Below are positions 1 to 7,170 of a DNA stretch of 9,320 nt, piece after piece (position 1 is the stretch's first letter; every line of letters begins with the position of its first letter). Both the position numbers and the translations under genes were made by a program. The notes under the pieces are model-generated. The model worked only from the letters and a program-made list of their open reading frames with translations. It made no database searches and was not told the DNA's origin. The DNA lies in the NCBI GenBank assembly GCA_024699005.1, contig JAILQN010000083.1, positions 1 to 9,320 on the forward strand, in the 5' to 3' direction. Source of the stretch: Clostridia bacterium. GTDB taxonomy: Bacteria; Bacillota_A; Clostridia; Oscillospirales; Acutalibacteraceae.

Positions 1-1
1 T

Positions 2-2383
2 TTTCTGGATATGGGCATCATACCCGGGACGGAAGTCAGAGTCGTGAAATACGCTCCTATGGGCGATCCGGTGGAAGTCTGCCTGCACGGATATGAACTG
101 ACGCTGCGGCTTGACGACGCCGCAAAGATCGAAGTCGGACCTGCGGAGGCGCTTTCCGGCAGCCCGGATGCGGAGTTGAAAGAGATCGGGGAGGTGGGAG
201 CGGAAAGCGGAGATGAAAAAGGCGTTGATCCTGATAAAAAACGGCAGCTTTCCGGGCGCGATCCGAAAACCGCAGCACGCAAAACTCAACACGCAACACG
301 CGGAAGCGAGCACCTGGGCCTGGGCGAGGGCGGGCGTTTCCACCCCAAGGGCAGCGGCGAGGAGCTTCCGGAAGGGACCGTTCTGACTTTTGCCCTTGTC
401 GGCAATCAGAACAGCGGAAAAACGACCCTTTTCAACCAGCTTACGGGCGCGAGGCAGCACGTGGGCAATTTCCCGGGCGTGACCGTGGACCGGAAGGACG
501 GTATGATCCTCGGACGGGAGGACACGCTGATCACCGACCTGCCGGGCATATATTCCATGTCCCCCTATTCGGGCGAGGAGCTGGTCTCGCGCAATTTCGT
601 GCTTGACGAGAAGCCGAAGGGAATAATCAATATCGTGGACGCCACGAATATCGAGCGGAATATGTATCTGACCATGCAGCTGCTCGAGCTCGAGATCCCC
701 GTAGTGGTGGCGCTCAACATGATGGACGAGGTGACGGGCAACGGCGGTACCGTGGACGTGAACGCCATGGAGGCCATGCTCGGCGTGCCGGTGGTGCCGA
801 TCTCCGCCGTCAAAAACCAGGGCGTCCACGAATTGGTGGATCACGCGATACACGTGGCGAAGTACCAGGAAAAGCCGGCGCGGCAGGATTTCTGCGACGA
901 GAGCGAGAGCGGCGGCGCCGTGCACCGCTGTCTGCACGCCGTGATACATCTGATACGCGATCACGCGGCTGCTTCCGGGCTTCCGGTCCGTTTTGCCGCC
1001 TGCAAGGTGATCGAGGGCGACGAACTGATAATCGGACAGCTCCGTCTTGATGAAAATGAAAAAGAGACGCTGGAGCATATCGCGCAGCAGATGGAGAAAG
1101 AGCGAGGGCTGGACCGCAACGCCGCCATAGCCGATATGCGTTTCTCCTTTATAACCAGAGTCTGCGATGCCTGCGTCACAAAGCCCCGGGAGAGCCGCGA
1201 GCAGAAAAGAAGCCGCAGGATCGACAGCCTGCTGACCGGCAAATACACCGCGATCCCGGTTTTTATCGTCGTGATGGCTCTGATCTTCTTCCTTACGTTC
1301 AACGTGATCGGGGCGGGGCTTCAGAATCTTCTGGAAATGGGGATAGAAGCGCTCACCGCAGTCGTCGACGGGGCTCTGACCTCCGCGGGGGTGAACCGGG
1401 TGCTCCACGGCCTGATAATCGACGGTATATTCGAGGGCGTGGGCAGCGTCCTGAGCTTCCTGCCGATAATCGTGACGATGTTCCTGTTCCTCTCTCTTCT
1501 GGAGGACAGCGGCTACATCGCGAGAGTTGCGTTCGTGATGGATAAGCTGCTCCGGAAGCTCGGCCTGTCGGGACGCAGCATCGTCCCGCTGCTGATCGGT
1601 TTCGGCTGCACCGTGCCCGCGGTCATGGCGACCCGCACTCTTCCCAGCGAACGCGACCGTAAAATGACGATCCTGCTGACGCCGTTCATGAGCTGTACCG
1701 CGAAACTGCCGATCTACGCCTTCTTTGTGAACGCTTTCTTCCCGCGGTATAAAGCTCTCATCATGATAGGCCTGTATCTGTCGAGCATCCTTATCGGCAT
1801 ACTGGTCGCATTAATTTATAAAAAGACTTTTTTCAAGGGCGAGGCCGTGCCCTTTGTGATGGAGCTGCCGAATTACCGGTTCCCGAGCCTGCGGAACACG
1901 CTCCAGCTTGCCTGGGAGAAATCGAAGGACTTTCTGCAGAGGGCGTTCACCGTCATCCTGATCGCGTCTATCGTCGTATGGGTGCTGGGGAGCCTTGATT
2001 TCCGCTTCAATTTTGCCGCAGACGCGCAGAGCAGTATCCTCGCGAGGATAGCCGGCTTCATAGCGCCGGCGTTTGCCCCGGTAGGGCTCGGAGACTGGCG
2101 TATCGTAACGTCGCTGATCAGCGGCTTTATGGCGAAGGAGAGCGTCGTTTCCGTGCTGGAAGTGCTGTTCGGGGCTCAGGGCGGAGTCGCGGCGGCGATA
2201 AGCCCGCTCTCGGCGCTGTCTCTTCTCGTTTTCAGCCTGCTGTATACGCCCTGCGTGGCTGCCGTCGCCTCTGTAAGGCGCGAACTCGGGAATAAATGGG
2301 CGCTGTACGTCGTGGTCTGGCAGTGCGCCGTGGCGTGGATCGCCGCACTGGCGGTGAAGCTTATCGGAATGCTGTTTTTGTGA
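2..2383 (+). CDS. feoB: FeoA-FeoB fusion, ferrous iron transporter (5' partial)
   Basis: This is the GTP-gated Fe(II) uptake permease of the inner membrane. The frame is open to the left edge, where it reads FLDMGIIPGTEV, the middle of a FeoA SH3-like domain, so the true start lies upstream. Numbering from the Met at base 11, FeoA runs to about residue 44 and a charged linker covers about 45-121. The G domain follows with G1 GNQNSGKTT (131-139), G2 Thr in GVTV (156-159), G3 DLPG (176-179), G4 NMMD (236-239) and G5 SAVK (265-268). A helical GDI-like region runs to about 400. From about 412 there are many membrane segments, including the conserved FeoB core GFGCTVPAVMATRTLPSERD and the second gate motif FMSCTAKLPIY. 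The C-terminus is intact and all GTPase motifs are present. The stop overlaps the next start by one base. Regulation by Fur or a similar repressor would act upstream of the window and cannot be seen. Confidence 0.97.
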   Translation, partial: FLDMGIIPGTEVRVVKYAPMGDPVEVCLHGYELTLRLDDAAKIEVGPAEALSGSPDAELKEIGEVGAESGDEKGVDPDKKRQLSGRDPKTAARKTQHATRGSEHLGLGEGGRFHPKGSGEELPEGTVLTFALVGNQNSGKTTLFNQLTGARQHVGNFPGVTVDRKDGMILGREDTLITDLPGIYSMSPYSGEELVSRNFVLDEKPKGIINIVDATNIERNMYLTMQLLELEIPVVVALNMMDEVTGNGGTVDVNAMEAMLGVPVVPISAVKNQGVHELVDHAIHVAKYQEKPARQDFCDESESGGAVHRCLHAVIHLIRDHAAASGLPVRFAACKVIEGDELIIGQLRLDENEKETLEHIAQQMEKERGLDRNAAIADMRFSFITRVCDACVTKPRESREQKRSRRIDSLLTGKYTAIPVFIVVMALIFFLTFNVIGAGLQNLLEMGIEALTAVVDGALTSAGVNRVLHGLIIDGIFEGVGSVLSFLPIIVTMFLFLSLLEDSGYIARVAFVMDKLLRKLGLSGRSIVPLLIGFGCTVPAVMATRTLPSERDRKMTILLTPFMSCTAKLPIYAFFVNAFFPRYKALIMIGLYLSSILIGILVALIYKKTFFKGEAVPFVMELPNYRFPSLRNTLQLAWEKSKDFLQRAFTVILIASIVVWVLGSLDFRFNFAADAQSSILARIAGFIAPAFAPVGLGDWRIVTSLISGFMAKESVVSVLEVLFGAQGGVAAAISPLSALSLLVFSLLYTPCVAAVASVRRELGNKWALYVVVWQCAVAWIAALAVKLIGMLFL

Positions 2384-2550
2384 TGAATTTCGTTGACATT
2401 CTTATCATACTTGCGCTGATAACAGTTGTGACGCTTGTGATTTATAAAAAAATAAAAGACAGGAAGAACGGCCGTTCCTCCTGCTCCTGCGGCTGTGAAA
2501 ACTGCGCTGTCAGAGATGAGTGTCATCAGAAGAAAAAGAAAGACGCGTAA
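2383..2550 (+). CDS. FeoB-associated Cys-rich membrane protein, 55 aa
   Basis: This small membrane protein matches the FeoB-associated Cys-rich family (Pfam FeoB_associated), found mainly in Firmicutes directly after feoB. The start is the ATG at 2383, whose A is the last base of the feoB TGA stop (TGATG), which implies translational coupling. A longer reading from 2296 would lie inside feoB and add an Arg-rich non-membrane N-terminus, so it is rejected. Residues 3-21 form one hydrophobic helix. A basic stretch KKIKDRKNGR (22-31) follows, which by the positive-inside rule puts the C-terminus in the cytoplasm. The tail holds Cys 34, 36, 38, 41 and 47 (CSCGCENC...C) and ends in a Lys run. The Cys cluster could bind iron or another metal next to FeoB, or mediate redox control. 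That role is inference; the family has no firmly established function that I know of. Confidence 0.93.
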   Translation: MNFVDILIILALITVVTLVIYKKIKDRKNGRSSCSCGCENCAVRDECHQKKKKDA

Positions 2551-2581
2551 CTTCCGACAAACAGATCTGTGAGGTCATAAG

Positions 2582-3550
2582 ATGGACAGTACCGAAAGAG
2601 TGCGCCGCACGATCCTGGGACAACCGGTCGACCGTCAGCCTGTATACGGATGGGTCTCCGCGAACCTGAGCGGCGAGATCAGCGCCGCATACGGTTCGGT
2701 AGCCGCGTTCGAGGATAAATATGAGTTCGACGTGAGTCATATCTTCGGCGGTCCCGGAGCGTTCGACGAAAGAGTGTTCGACCGTATCCGGACTGAAAAC
2801 GGGGAGCTGACTCCCGATCTGCTTGTGGACGAAGATTTCTTAACGGACCCGGATAATGCCGGCGAGTATAAGAATATAGAGGACGCTCTGGCGTTCCATA
2901 AAAAGCGCGGACGTTTCTGCTACGTGCAGACGCCGGGCTTTTTCGAGCAGTTCAACGGGATCTTCGGTATCGAGAACCAGCTGCTTTATATGGCGCTGTA
3001 TCCGGACGAGCTCGACGAACTGTACCGGCGTCAGGCGGAGTGGACGGTGAAATTTGCCGACCGCTGCATCGATCTGGGGCTCGACATGATACATATCTCC
3101 GACGACTGGGGCGCTCAGAACGATATGATGTTCAGCCCGCGGCTATGGTGGGATATCATATATCCGCATATGAAGCGGGTCGTGGACCACGTCCACTCCC
3201 GGGGCTGCTTCTGTTCCCTGCACTCGGACGGCTGTATCGCGAAGGTCACGGACGGGATCGAAAAACTCGGGCTGGACGTGGTGCATCCCTGGCAGGAGAG
3301 CGCGGGCATGTCCTACGATCTTTATCTCGACCGGTACCGGGACAAGTTCGCGATCCTCGGCGGTATCTGCATACAGACGGCGCTCGGCATCATGGGGAGG
3401 GACGCGCTTGAGGCGGAGATCCGCCGCGTGTTCGGGCTGCTGCGCGGCAGGCGCTGGATCTGCTGCACGACGCATTTCGTCCAGAACCACTGTTCGGTCG
3501 GCGATCTTGCGTTCGCTTACGATCTGATAAGCAGACTGGCGAGGGAATGA
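2582..3550 (+). CDS. Uroporphyrinogen decarboxylase (URO-D) family protein, not HemE
   Basis: This 322-aa protein has the URO-D/cobalamin-independent methionine synthase-like TIM barrel. The start is supported by GAGGT at 2571-2575, six bases before the ATG. Visible landmarks are the N-terminal MDSTERVRRTILGQPVDRQPV (typical of this superfamily), YVQTPGFFEQ (114-123), DMIHISDDWG (168-177), CSLHSDG (211-217), the strand DVVHPWQ (232-238), LGGICIQ (259-265) and THFVQN (297-302). Corrinoid methyltransferases of this fold bind zinc through an HxC motif; here the matching position is HSDG (His214, Asp216), so Cys is replaced by Asp. It also lacks the Arg-rich N-terminal substrate site expected of true HemE. 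The HSDG clade is, from general knowledge, common in carbohydrate-catabolism neighbourhoods, but its reaction is unknown to me. It lies 31 bases after the Cys-rich gene, so co-transcription with feoB is possible, and it converges on the hydrolase operon. The family call is firm; substrate and chemistry are not. Confidence 0.88.
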   Translation: MDSTERVRRTILGQPVDRQPVYGWVSANLSGEISAAYGSVAAFEDKYEFDVSHIFGGPGAFDERVFDRIRTENGELTPDLLVDEDFLTDPDNAGEYKNIEDALAFHKKRGRFCYVQTPGFFEQFNGIFGIENQLLYMALYPDELDELYRRQAEWTVKFADRCIDLGLDMIHISDDWGAQNDMMFSPRLWWDIIYPHMKRVVDHVHSRGCFCSLHSDGCIAKVTDGIEKLGLDVVHPWQESAGMSYDLYLDRYRDKFAILGGICIQTALGIMGRDALEAEIRRVFGLLRGRRWICCTTHFVQNHCSVGDLAFAYDLISRLARE

Positions 3551-3564
3551 TTTTTTTCGGAAAT

Positions 3565-3609
3565 CTATCGGGGGACGGCTCTGTGATTGACAGAACCGTC
3601 CCCCGATAG
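3565..3609. terminator. Perfect 14-bp hairpin between convergent genes; possible bidirectional terminator or dispersed repeat
   Basis: CTATCGGGGGACGG (3565-3578) pairs without a mismatch with CCGTCCCCCGATAG (3596-3609). Inside, a C/A mismatch is followed by a further 5-bp stem, TCTGT (3580-3584) with ACAGA (3590-3594), closing on the 5-base loop GATTG. It begins 14 bases after the URO-D stop and ends 15 bases before the stop of the convergent SGNH gene, the expected place for a shared terminator. It lacks a classic U-tract on either side: the + strand continues TTCAGACTG, and the - strand continues ATTTCCGAAAAAAA. The T-run at 3551-3557 is on the wrong side for + strand termination. It could therefore be a weak or factor-assisted terminator, or a REP/MITE-like palindrome that landed in a safe gap. 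Confidence 0.75.
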
Positions 3610-3624
3610 TTCAGACTGTGTTTG

Positions 3625-4275
3625 TCAGCCCGGGGCGTTTTCCGGGAGCAGCGCGGACAGACAGTGCGACGCGATCAGTTCCGCCTGCATACCGACGGCT
3701 TCGGGCTGATAATGAAACGTATCAGTCCAGTACCTGTCCCTGTCAAGCGCGTCCATGGGCGAGAACAGATCGAGCACAGGCAGATTCCGATCAGCCGCGA
3801 TATTCCTGACCGTTTCGTTCAGTGAAACCACCGTCTTTGTGAGCTTTTCCTCCGTCAGCGGCGTGCTGAGCACGAGCGACAGCTTCGTATCGGGCAGCTT
3901 CGCCTGTATAAATGAAACCGCGGAGGCGTACGCCGCGTTCCATTCCTCTCTGTCCGTAAACAGACTGTGCAGCCCGTTGTTGAAGGTGATCATATCGTAC
4001 GGCCGGGCGTCCAGCATGAAATCCAGTTCCCGTAGATAATCCGGGTCGGTGACGCATTTGGACGACGCCCAGAACGAGACGTTGACCTTGCCGTTGAGCA
4101 GGTCTCGCACCCTGCTCTCATAACCCTTGCAGATGGAATCCCCGATGAGCAGTACGCGGGGCTTGTCCGTTTCGGTCACGTTATAGGCGTAATGAATGCT
4201 CCATTCTGTCTGTTCCCTCTGTCTGGAGGAAGAAGCCGGCGCGAACGCCGTCCACTTTATATCCCGGTCTGTCAT
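3625..4275 (-). CDS. SGNH/GDSL-family hydrolase, 216 aa
   Basis: This is a small serine hydrolase of the SGNH (GDSL) superfamily, whose members act as esterases, often removing acetyl or other acyl groups from sugars. Block I is VLLIGDSICKGY (41-52), with nucleophile Ser47. Block III appears as MITFNNGLHS (95-104), where an Asn at 99-100 would serve the oxyanion hole. Block V is WTDTFHYQ (183-190), giving Asp185 and His188 for the triad. The roughly 40 residues before block I are unusual in a minimal SGNH protein but hold no hydrophobic signal peptide, so a cytoplasmic location is likely. GGGAGGG (4281-4287), five bases from the ATG, supports the start. It is the last gene of the - strand operon, 15 bases after the PHP gene. 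The closeness suggests it removes an ester from the same substrate or an intermediate, which is inference. Confidence 0.88.
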   Translation of the reverse strand: MTDRDIKWTAFAPASSSRQREQTEWSIHYAYNVTETDKPRVLLIGDSICKGYESRVRDLLNGKVNVSFWASSKCVTDPDYLRELDFMLDARPYDMITFNNGLHSLFTDREEWNAAYASAVSFIQAKLPDTKLSLVLSTPLTEEKLTKTVVSLNETVRNIAADRNLPVLDLFSPMDALDRDRYWTDTFHYQPEAVGMQAELIASHCLSALLPENAPG

Positions 4276-4290
4276 TTTATCCCTCCCGTT

Positions 4291-5490
4291 TTATGCGCGG
4301 CTGACCCATATGGGACTTGTCCAGCCCAGCCTGCCGTCCGCAAGCTCCGCTCTCATATAGTAGCAGTCGCAGGGCGTATCGGCGGTGTAATCCAGCAGGA
4401 CTGTCTCGTTTTTGCGGACGAAAAGCACGTCCTCGCAGTTCTTCACCAGCGTCATTTTCCGTACGGGCGCATCGGCGTCCGCGCGCATATAGATCGTCCG
4501 GTCTTCGTTTGAAGTAAATTCTTCGCCCATGTAATGCCCGTTTATGCGAAGATCCAGAGTCATCCTGCCGCCCATGAAGCCGAAGCAGCGCCGCGCTTTC
4601 AGCGCGTCAAAAACAGCTTCAGTAGTGTTCTCTTCACAGAGAACGCCGGTTATGCCGGGATACTGACATGGATCGCCGCCCTGCGGGAAAGGCAGGCCGT
4701 TCTGCAGGCCGTGATCGTCCGACGCTGCTATGCATCCCGTCTTCGCCCCGCGTCTCAGCGCGTCCTGCCAGCAACAGCCGCGCACCATCCCTCCGCCGTC
4801 GTGGTTGTACGGATGGTCGTAGTATTCCGTGCAGTCGTCGCGGGAATATATCTCGATAAGCGGCGTGAACAGCTCCGGATCTATCCGGCTCAGATCCGCG
4901 CCGGAAACGAGCTGATAGGTGTCGTGCGGCACCACGAGCCGGTCTTCGCGCGAAAGCAGCTCCTTCAGCTCCGCGGCGGTGATATCGCCGTCGACCTTTT
5001 CACGGAAGATGTCGCCGGTATGGTCCCTGTGGTATACAATGAAATTATTGTAATAGGGATAGCCGTCTATCTCGTACCCTAAAAGCGTGGAAAAACTGCC
5101 GGGCTCGTTCATCCGGACCGCCGCGTCCCGCAGAGCTTCGCCTTTTGCGCCGTAGATCGTGGAGCAGCCTACCCCGCCGTGGTGATGGTCCGTAAGCGCG
5201 GCGAAATCCAGCCCGGCAGCGTCCCGGATATTCCGGTAATAATCGTCCGGCGAGGGACGGCCGTCCGAAAGACAGCTGTGTCCGTGCAGATCCCCGAAAT
5301 ATACGTTATATCTGTTTTCCTCCGGATAAAAGCGTTTTATCGTCTCCCGGAACTGTCGGAGAGCGGCCTGCCGTTCCTCCTCGGGCAGGTCTTCGTCGGT
5401 GAAGACCTGATCGGTCATGATCCGGCTGCGGTAGGGCGTATCGAACCGGCGCGCCTGTTTTCTCTCCGGACTGAAAATTGAATCGATCAT
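4291..5490 (-). CDS. PHP-domain metallohydrolase, CehA/McbA-like (DUF3604-like), 399 aa
   Basis: This protein carries a polymerase-and-histidinol-phosphatase (PHP) domain, a metal-dependent hydrolase fold that binds metal through His, Asp and Glu. Visible ligand motifs are GDLHGHS (66-72, His69 and His71), Asp76, LTDHHH (99-104), Glu140 in LGYEID, VPHDTY (187-192, His189), Glu213 and SDDHG (257-261). The C-terminal 95 residues (about 305-399, with LDLRINGHYMGEEF and SPIWVSRA at the end) look like the beta-sandwich of the CehA/McbA group, named for carbaryl hydrolase, an amide/ester-type hydrolase. The start is the ATG at 5490, preceded by AGGGAG at 5502-5507. The frame stays open upstream to 5631, but that extension would overlap the DUF4838 gene and is Arg-rich, so I reject it. 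It sits 74 bases after DUF4838 and 15 before the SGNH gene. The active site looks complete. The bond it breaks here is unknown; phosphoester, ester and amide are all possible for the fold. Confidence 0.87.
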   Translation of the reverse strand: MIDSIFSPERKQARRFDTPYRSRIMTDQVFTDEDLPEEERQAALRQFRETIKRFYPEENRYNVYFGDLHGHSCLSDGRPSPDDYYRNIRDAAGLDFAALTDHHHGGVGCSTIYGAKGEALRDAAVRMNEPGSFSTLLGYEIDGYPYYNNFIVYHRDHTGDIFREKVDGDITAAELKELLSREDRLVVPHDTYQLVSGADLSRIDPELFTPLIEIYSRDDCTEYYDHPYNHDGGGMVRGCCWQDALRRGAKTGCIAASDDHGLQNGLPFPQGGDPCQYPGITGVLCEENTTEAVFDALKARRCFGFMGGRMTLDLRINGHYMGEEFTSNEDRTIYMRADADAPVRKMTLVKNCEDVLFVRKNETVLLDYTADTPCDCYYMRAELADGRLGWTSPIWVSRA

Positions 5491-5501
5491 CTTCTCTTTA
5501 A

Positions 5502-5507
5502 CTCCCT
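5502..5507 (-). promoter_or_regulatory. Ribosome binding site fixing the PHP gene start
   Basis: AGGGAG on the - strand lies 11 bases before the ATG at 5488-5490, slightly farther than usual. It is the main reason to prefer this start over the in-frame ATG at 5631, which lies inside the upstream DUF4838 gene. Confidence 0.6.
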
Positions 5508-5564
5508 GTTTAACGTGAAAGCGCCGCCTGCGCCCGCATTGCGGACACCTGACCCTCACCTGTC

Positions 5565-7127
5565 TTATTCCCAATAAGCAGGCGAACCGGCAAGGTCGCA
5601 TTTCTGCGGTTCGGCGTTCCACTCTCTCCACATGATCCTGTTCTCTTTGATACCGGAAAGAAAGGCTTTTGCCCCGTCTTCATCGGGATGCAGACAGAGT
5701 CTTATGCACTCCCACTGCAGACGGGAGCGTTTTACCGCATCAAGCCGGTCGCCGGCGAGGCGTTCCGCCTCGTCCCACCAGGATCCTATCGTTTTTTCCA
5801 TGGCCTCGTACCGGTCCCGGGGGATTATTTCAAAGGGCTTTTTCCAAATGTTCATATGGTCCCGTTTGCTCTGACCGACCGTCCAGTCTATATAGGCGCG
5901 GATATAACGCCAGCCTTCGCCGTAATACGCGGCGAGGAACTCGTCCATATGCCTGCAATATTCCGTTGTCTCCATCATGGGATCCCACATCAGCTTCGCC
6001 AGCAGATAACAGCGCAGTTCCCCGAACTCGCCTGACTGAGGAGAGTTGTAGTTGCCCTCCGGATACATGCCTCTTACTCCGTGCTCCGCGAAAAATCTCA
6101 TGTTTTCCCGCAGGACTCCGAAATTCGGGAACGTCGGGACGTAAAAGCAGAAATCCGTGACGTAATCCCAGATATATATGCGGTCGCAGATTTTGCTCCA
6201 TTCCACGATATCGTTGTAAAACGCCCTGTTTTCGGGACAGGAGGTATCGCTCAGCGGATGCGAGAAACAGCACTCGATGGAGCAGAGCCGGATGCAGACG
6301 TTAGGCAGCGGTTTAGTGATCTTCGGAGCCTTTCGGGTGTACTGATAGGCGAGAGTATCGATCACGACGTCTGGATAATCCTGTGCGATATCGGCGGCGA
6401 CGGCGTTCACGAACCGGAGCAGCGTTCCGGCGCGGCTCTGTTCCTCCCCGTCGACAGCGGCGCATTTTGCGCAGGTGCAGTAGTTCTGATTGTCGTTCTG
6501 CGAGACGGATACTATCGAGAGAGTCGGGTCCTTCTTCAGTATCTCCCGTACGCCTGCGATCGCTTTCTTCAGGTTTCCGGGATCGCTCAGGCAGGGCTGT
6601 TTATCCGCCGGCGTACCCGTAAGCCCGCCGATCGTATGCACGAAACCGCCGTATGAGAACCCGCCGCCGAGATCCTTTGGCGGTTCCGGACGGTTGATCC
6701 TGTTTTTCAGGCGCCATTCAACGCTGTCGTTCCCGCAATGCCAGTCGGACTGCCGCATCTCGAACACGGGTGAAAACTCATAATCGCCGTCGATCACAAT
6801 ATCGCCCTCGCCGGTCGTTTCCAGTCCCGGCATAAAGAACCTCATACCGGCGTATCTCTCAAGGAACGTGTAAACGCTGTAGATAACGCCCCTGCCGTTT
6901 CCTCCGGAAAGGGAGAGCCCGTTATCTTCCGTAATGCGGATACTTACGGAGTCCCGGGGCAGGGAAGAGTCGACGCAGACCGTGATATCTGCGCCCCCTG
7001 CGGTTCCGATACCGGTTTTTTCAAGATATGCCGTCAGCTCGCCGGCGGCATAGCGCTCCGGTTCGCTGTTTCCGCTCTGAACGGATACCGAGGCGTATTC
7101 GTGTCCCCGGATCATCAGTTTTCTCAT
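5565..7127 (-). CDS. DUF4838-domain protein, glycosidase-like, 520 aa
   Basis: This protein matches the DUF4838 family, which resembles the alpha-glucuronidase/GH20 architecture. The N-terminal about 100 residues form a small alpha/beta domain (PERYAAGELTAYLEKTG, then GRGVIYSVYTFLERYAGMRF), like the GH67/GH20b accessory domain. From about 120 a TIM-barrel-like region carries the family signature SVSQNDNQNYCTCAKC (207-222) with Cys217, Cys219 and Cys222, then YIWDYVTDF (318-326) and the acidic segment GMYPEGNY (353-360). The Cys triplet may bind metal or be structural. There is no signal peptide, unlike many secreted Bacteroidota relatives, so it probably acts inside the cell on a small imported substrate. 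AAGGAG (7137-7142), nine bases upstream, supports the start. It lies 43 bases after the GH99-like gene and 74 before the PHP gene. Glycoside hydrolysis is inferred from fold and neighbours; I know of no defined substrate. Confidence 0.88.
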   Translation of the reverse strand: MRKLMIRGHEYASVSVQSGNSEPERYAAGELTAYLEKTGIGTAGGADITVCVDSSLPRDSVSIRITEDNGLSLSGGNGRGVIYSVYTFLERYAGMRFFMPGLETTGEGDIVIDGDYEFSPVFEMRQSDWHCGNDSVEWRLKNRINRPEPPKDLGGGFSYGGFVHTIGGLTGTPADKQPCLSDPGNLKKAIAGVREILKKDPTLSIVSVSQNDNQNYCTCAKCAAVDGEEQSRAGTLLRFVNAVAADIAQDYPDVVIDTLAYQYTRKAPKITKPLPNVCIRLCSIECCFSHPLSDTSCPENRAFYNDIVEWSKICDRIYIWDYVTDFCFYVPTFPNFGVLRENMRFFAEHGVRGMYPEGNYNSPQSGEFGELRCYLLAKLMWDPMMETTEYCRHMDEFLAAYYGEGWRYIRAYIDWTVGQSKRDHMNIWKKPFEIIPRDRYEAMEKTIGSWWDEAERLAGDRLDAVKRSRLQWECIRLCLHPDEDGAKAFLSGIKENRIMWREWNAEPQKCDLAGSPAYWE

Positions 7128-7170
7128 AAACTCGTGCTCCTTTGCAGATATCTGTCATGACGTTCGGTAT

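Noticed and set aside
2296..2382. Longer N-terminus for the Cys-rich membrane protein
   Set aside because: It lies entirely inside feoB, encodes an Arg-rich stretch unlike the family, and the TGATG-coupled start gives the expected 55-aa length.
2393..2423. TTGACA (2393-2398) as a -35 box of an internal promoter for the URO-D gene
   Set aside because: The best -10 candidate, GATAAC, matches only four of six bases and lies 19 bases away, inside a coding region, so the support is too weak.
2561..2570. Palindrome ACAGATCTGT just before the URO-D ribosome binding site
   Set aside because: Ten bases is short enough to occur by chance, and there is no second copy or known operator match, so I do not call it a regulatory site.
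5530..5550. Short inverted repeat CCGC-AAT-GCGG (on the - strand) between the DUF4838 and PHP genes
   Set aside because: A four-base-pair stem with no T-run is too weak for a terminator or attenuator.
5491..5631. In-frame upstream extension of the PHP gene containing a CPQCG half zinc-ribbon
   Set aside because: It would overlap the DUF4838 gene by 67 bases. It holds only one CxxC, is Arg-rich and has no conserved match; AGGGAG before the ATG at 5490 explains the start.
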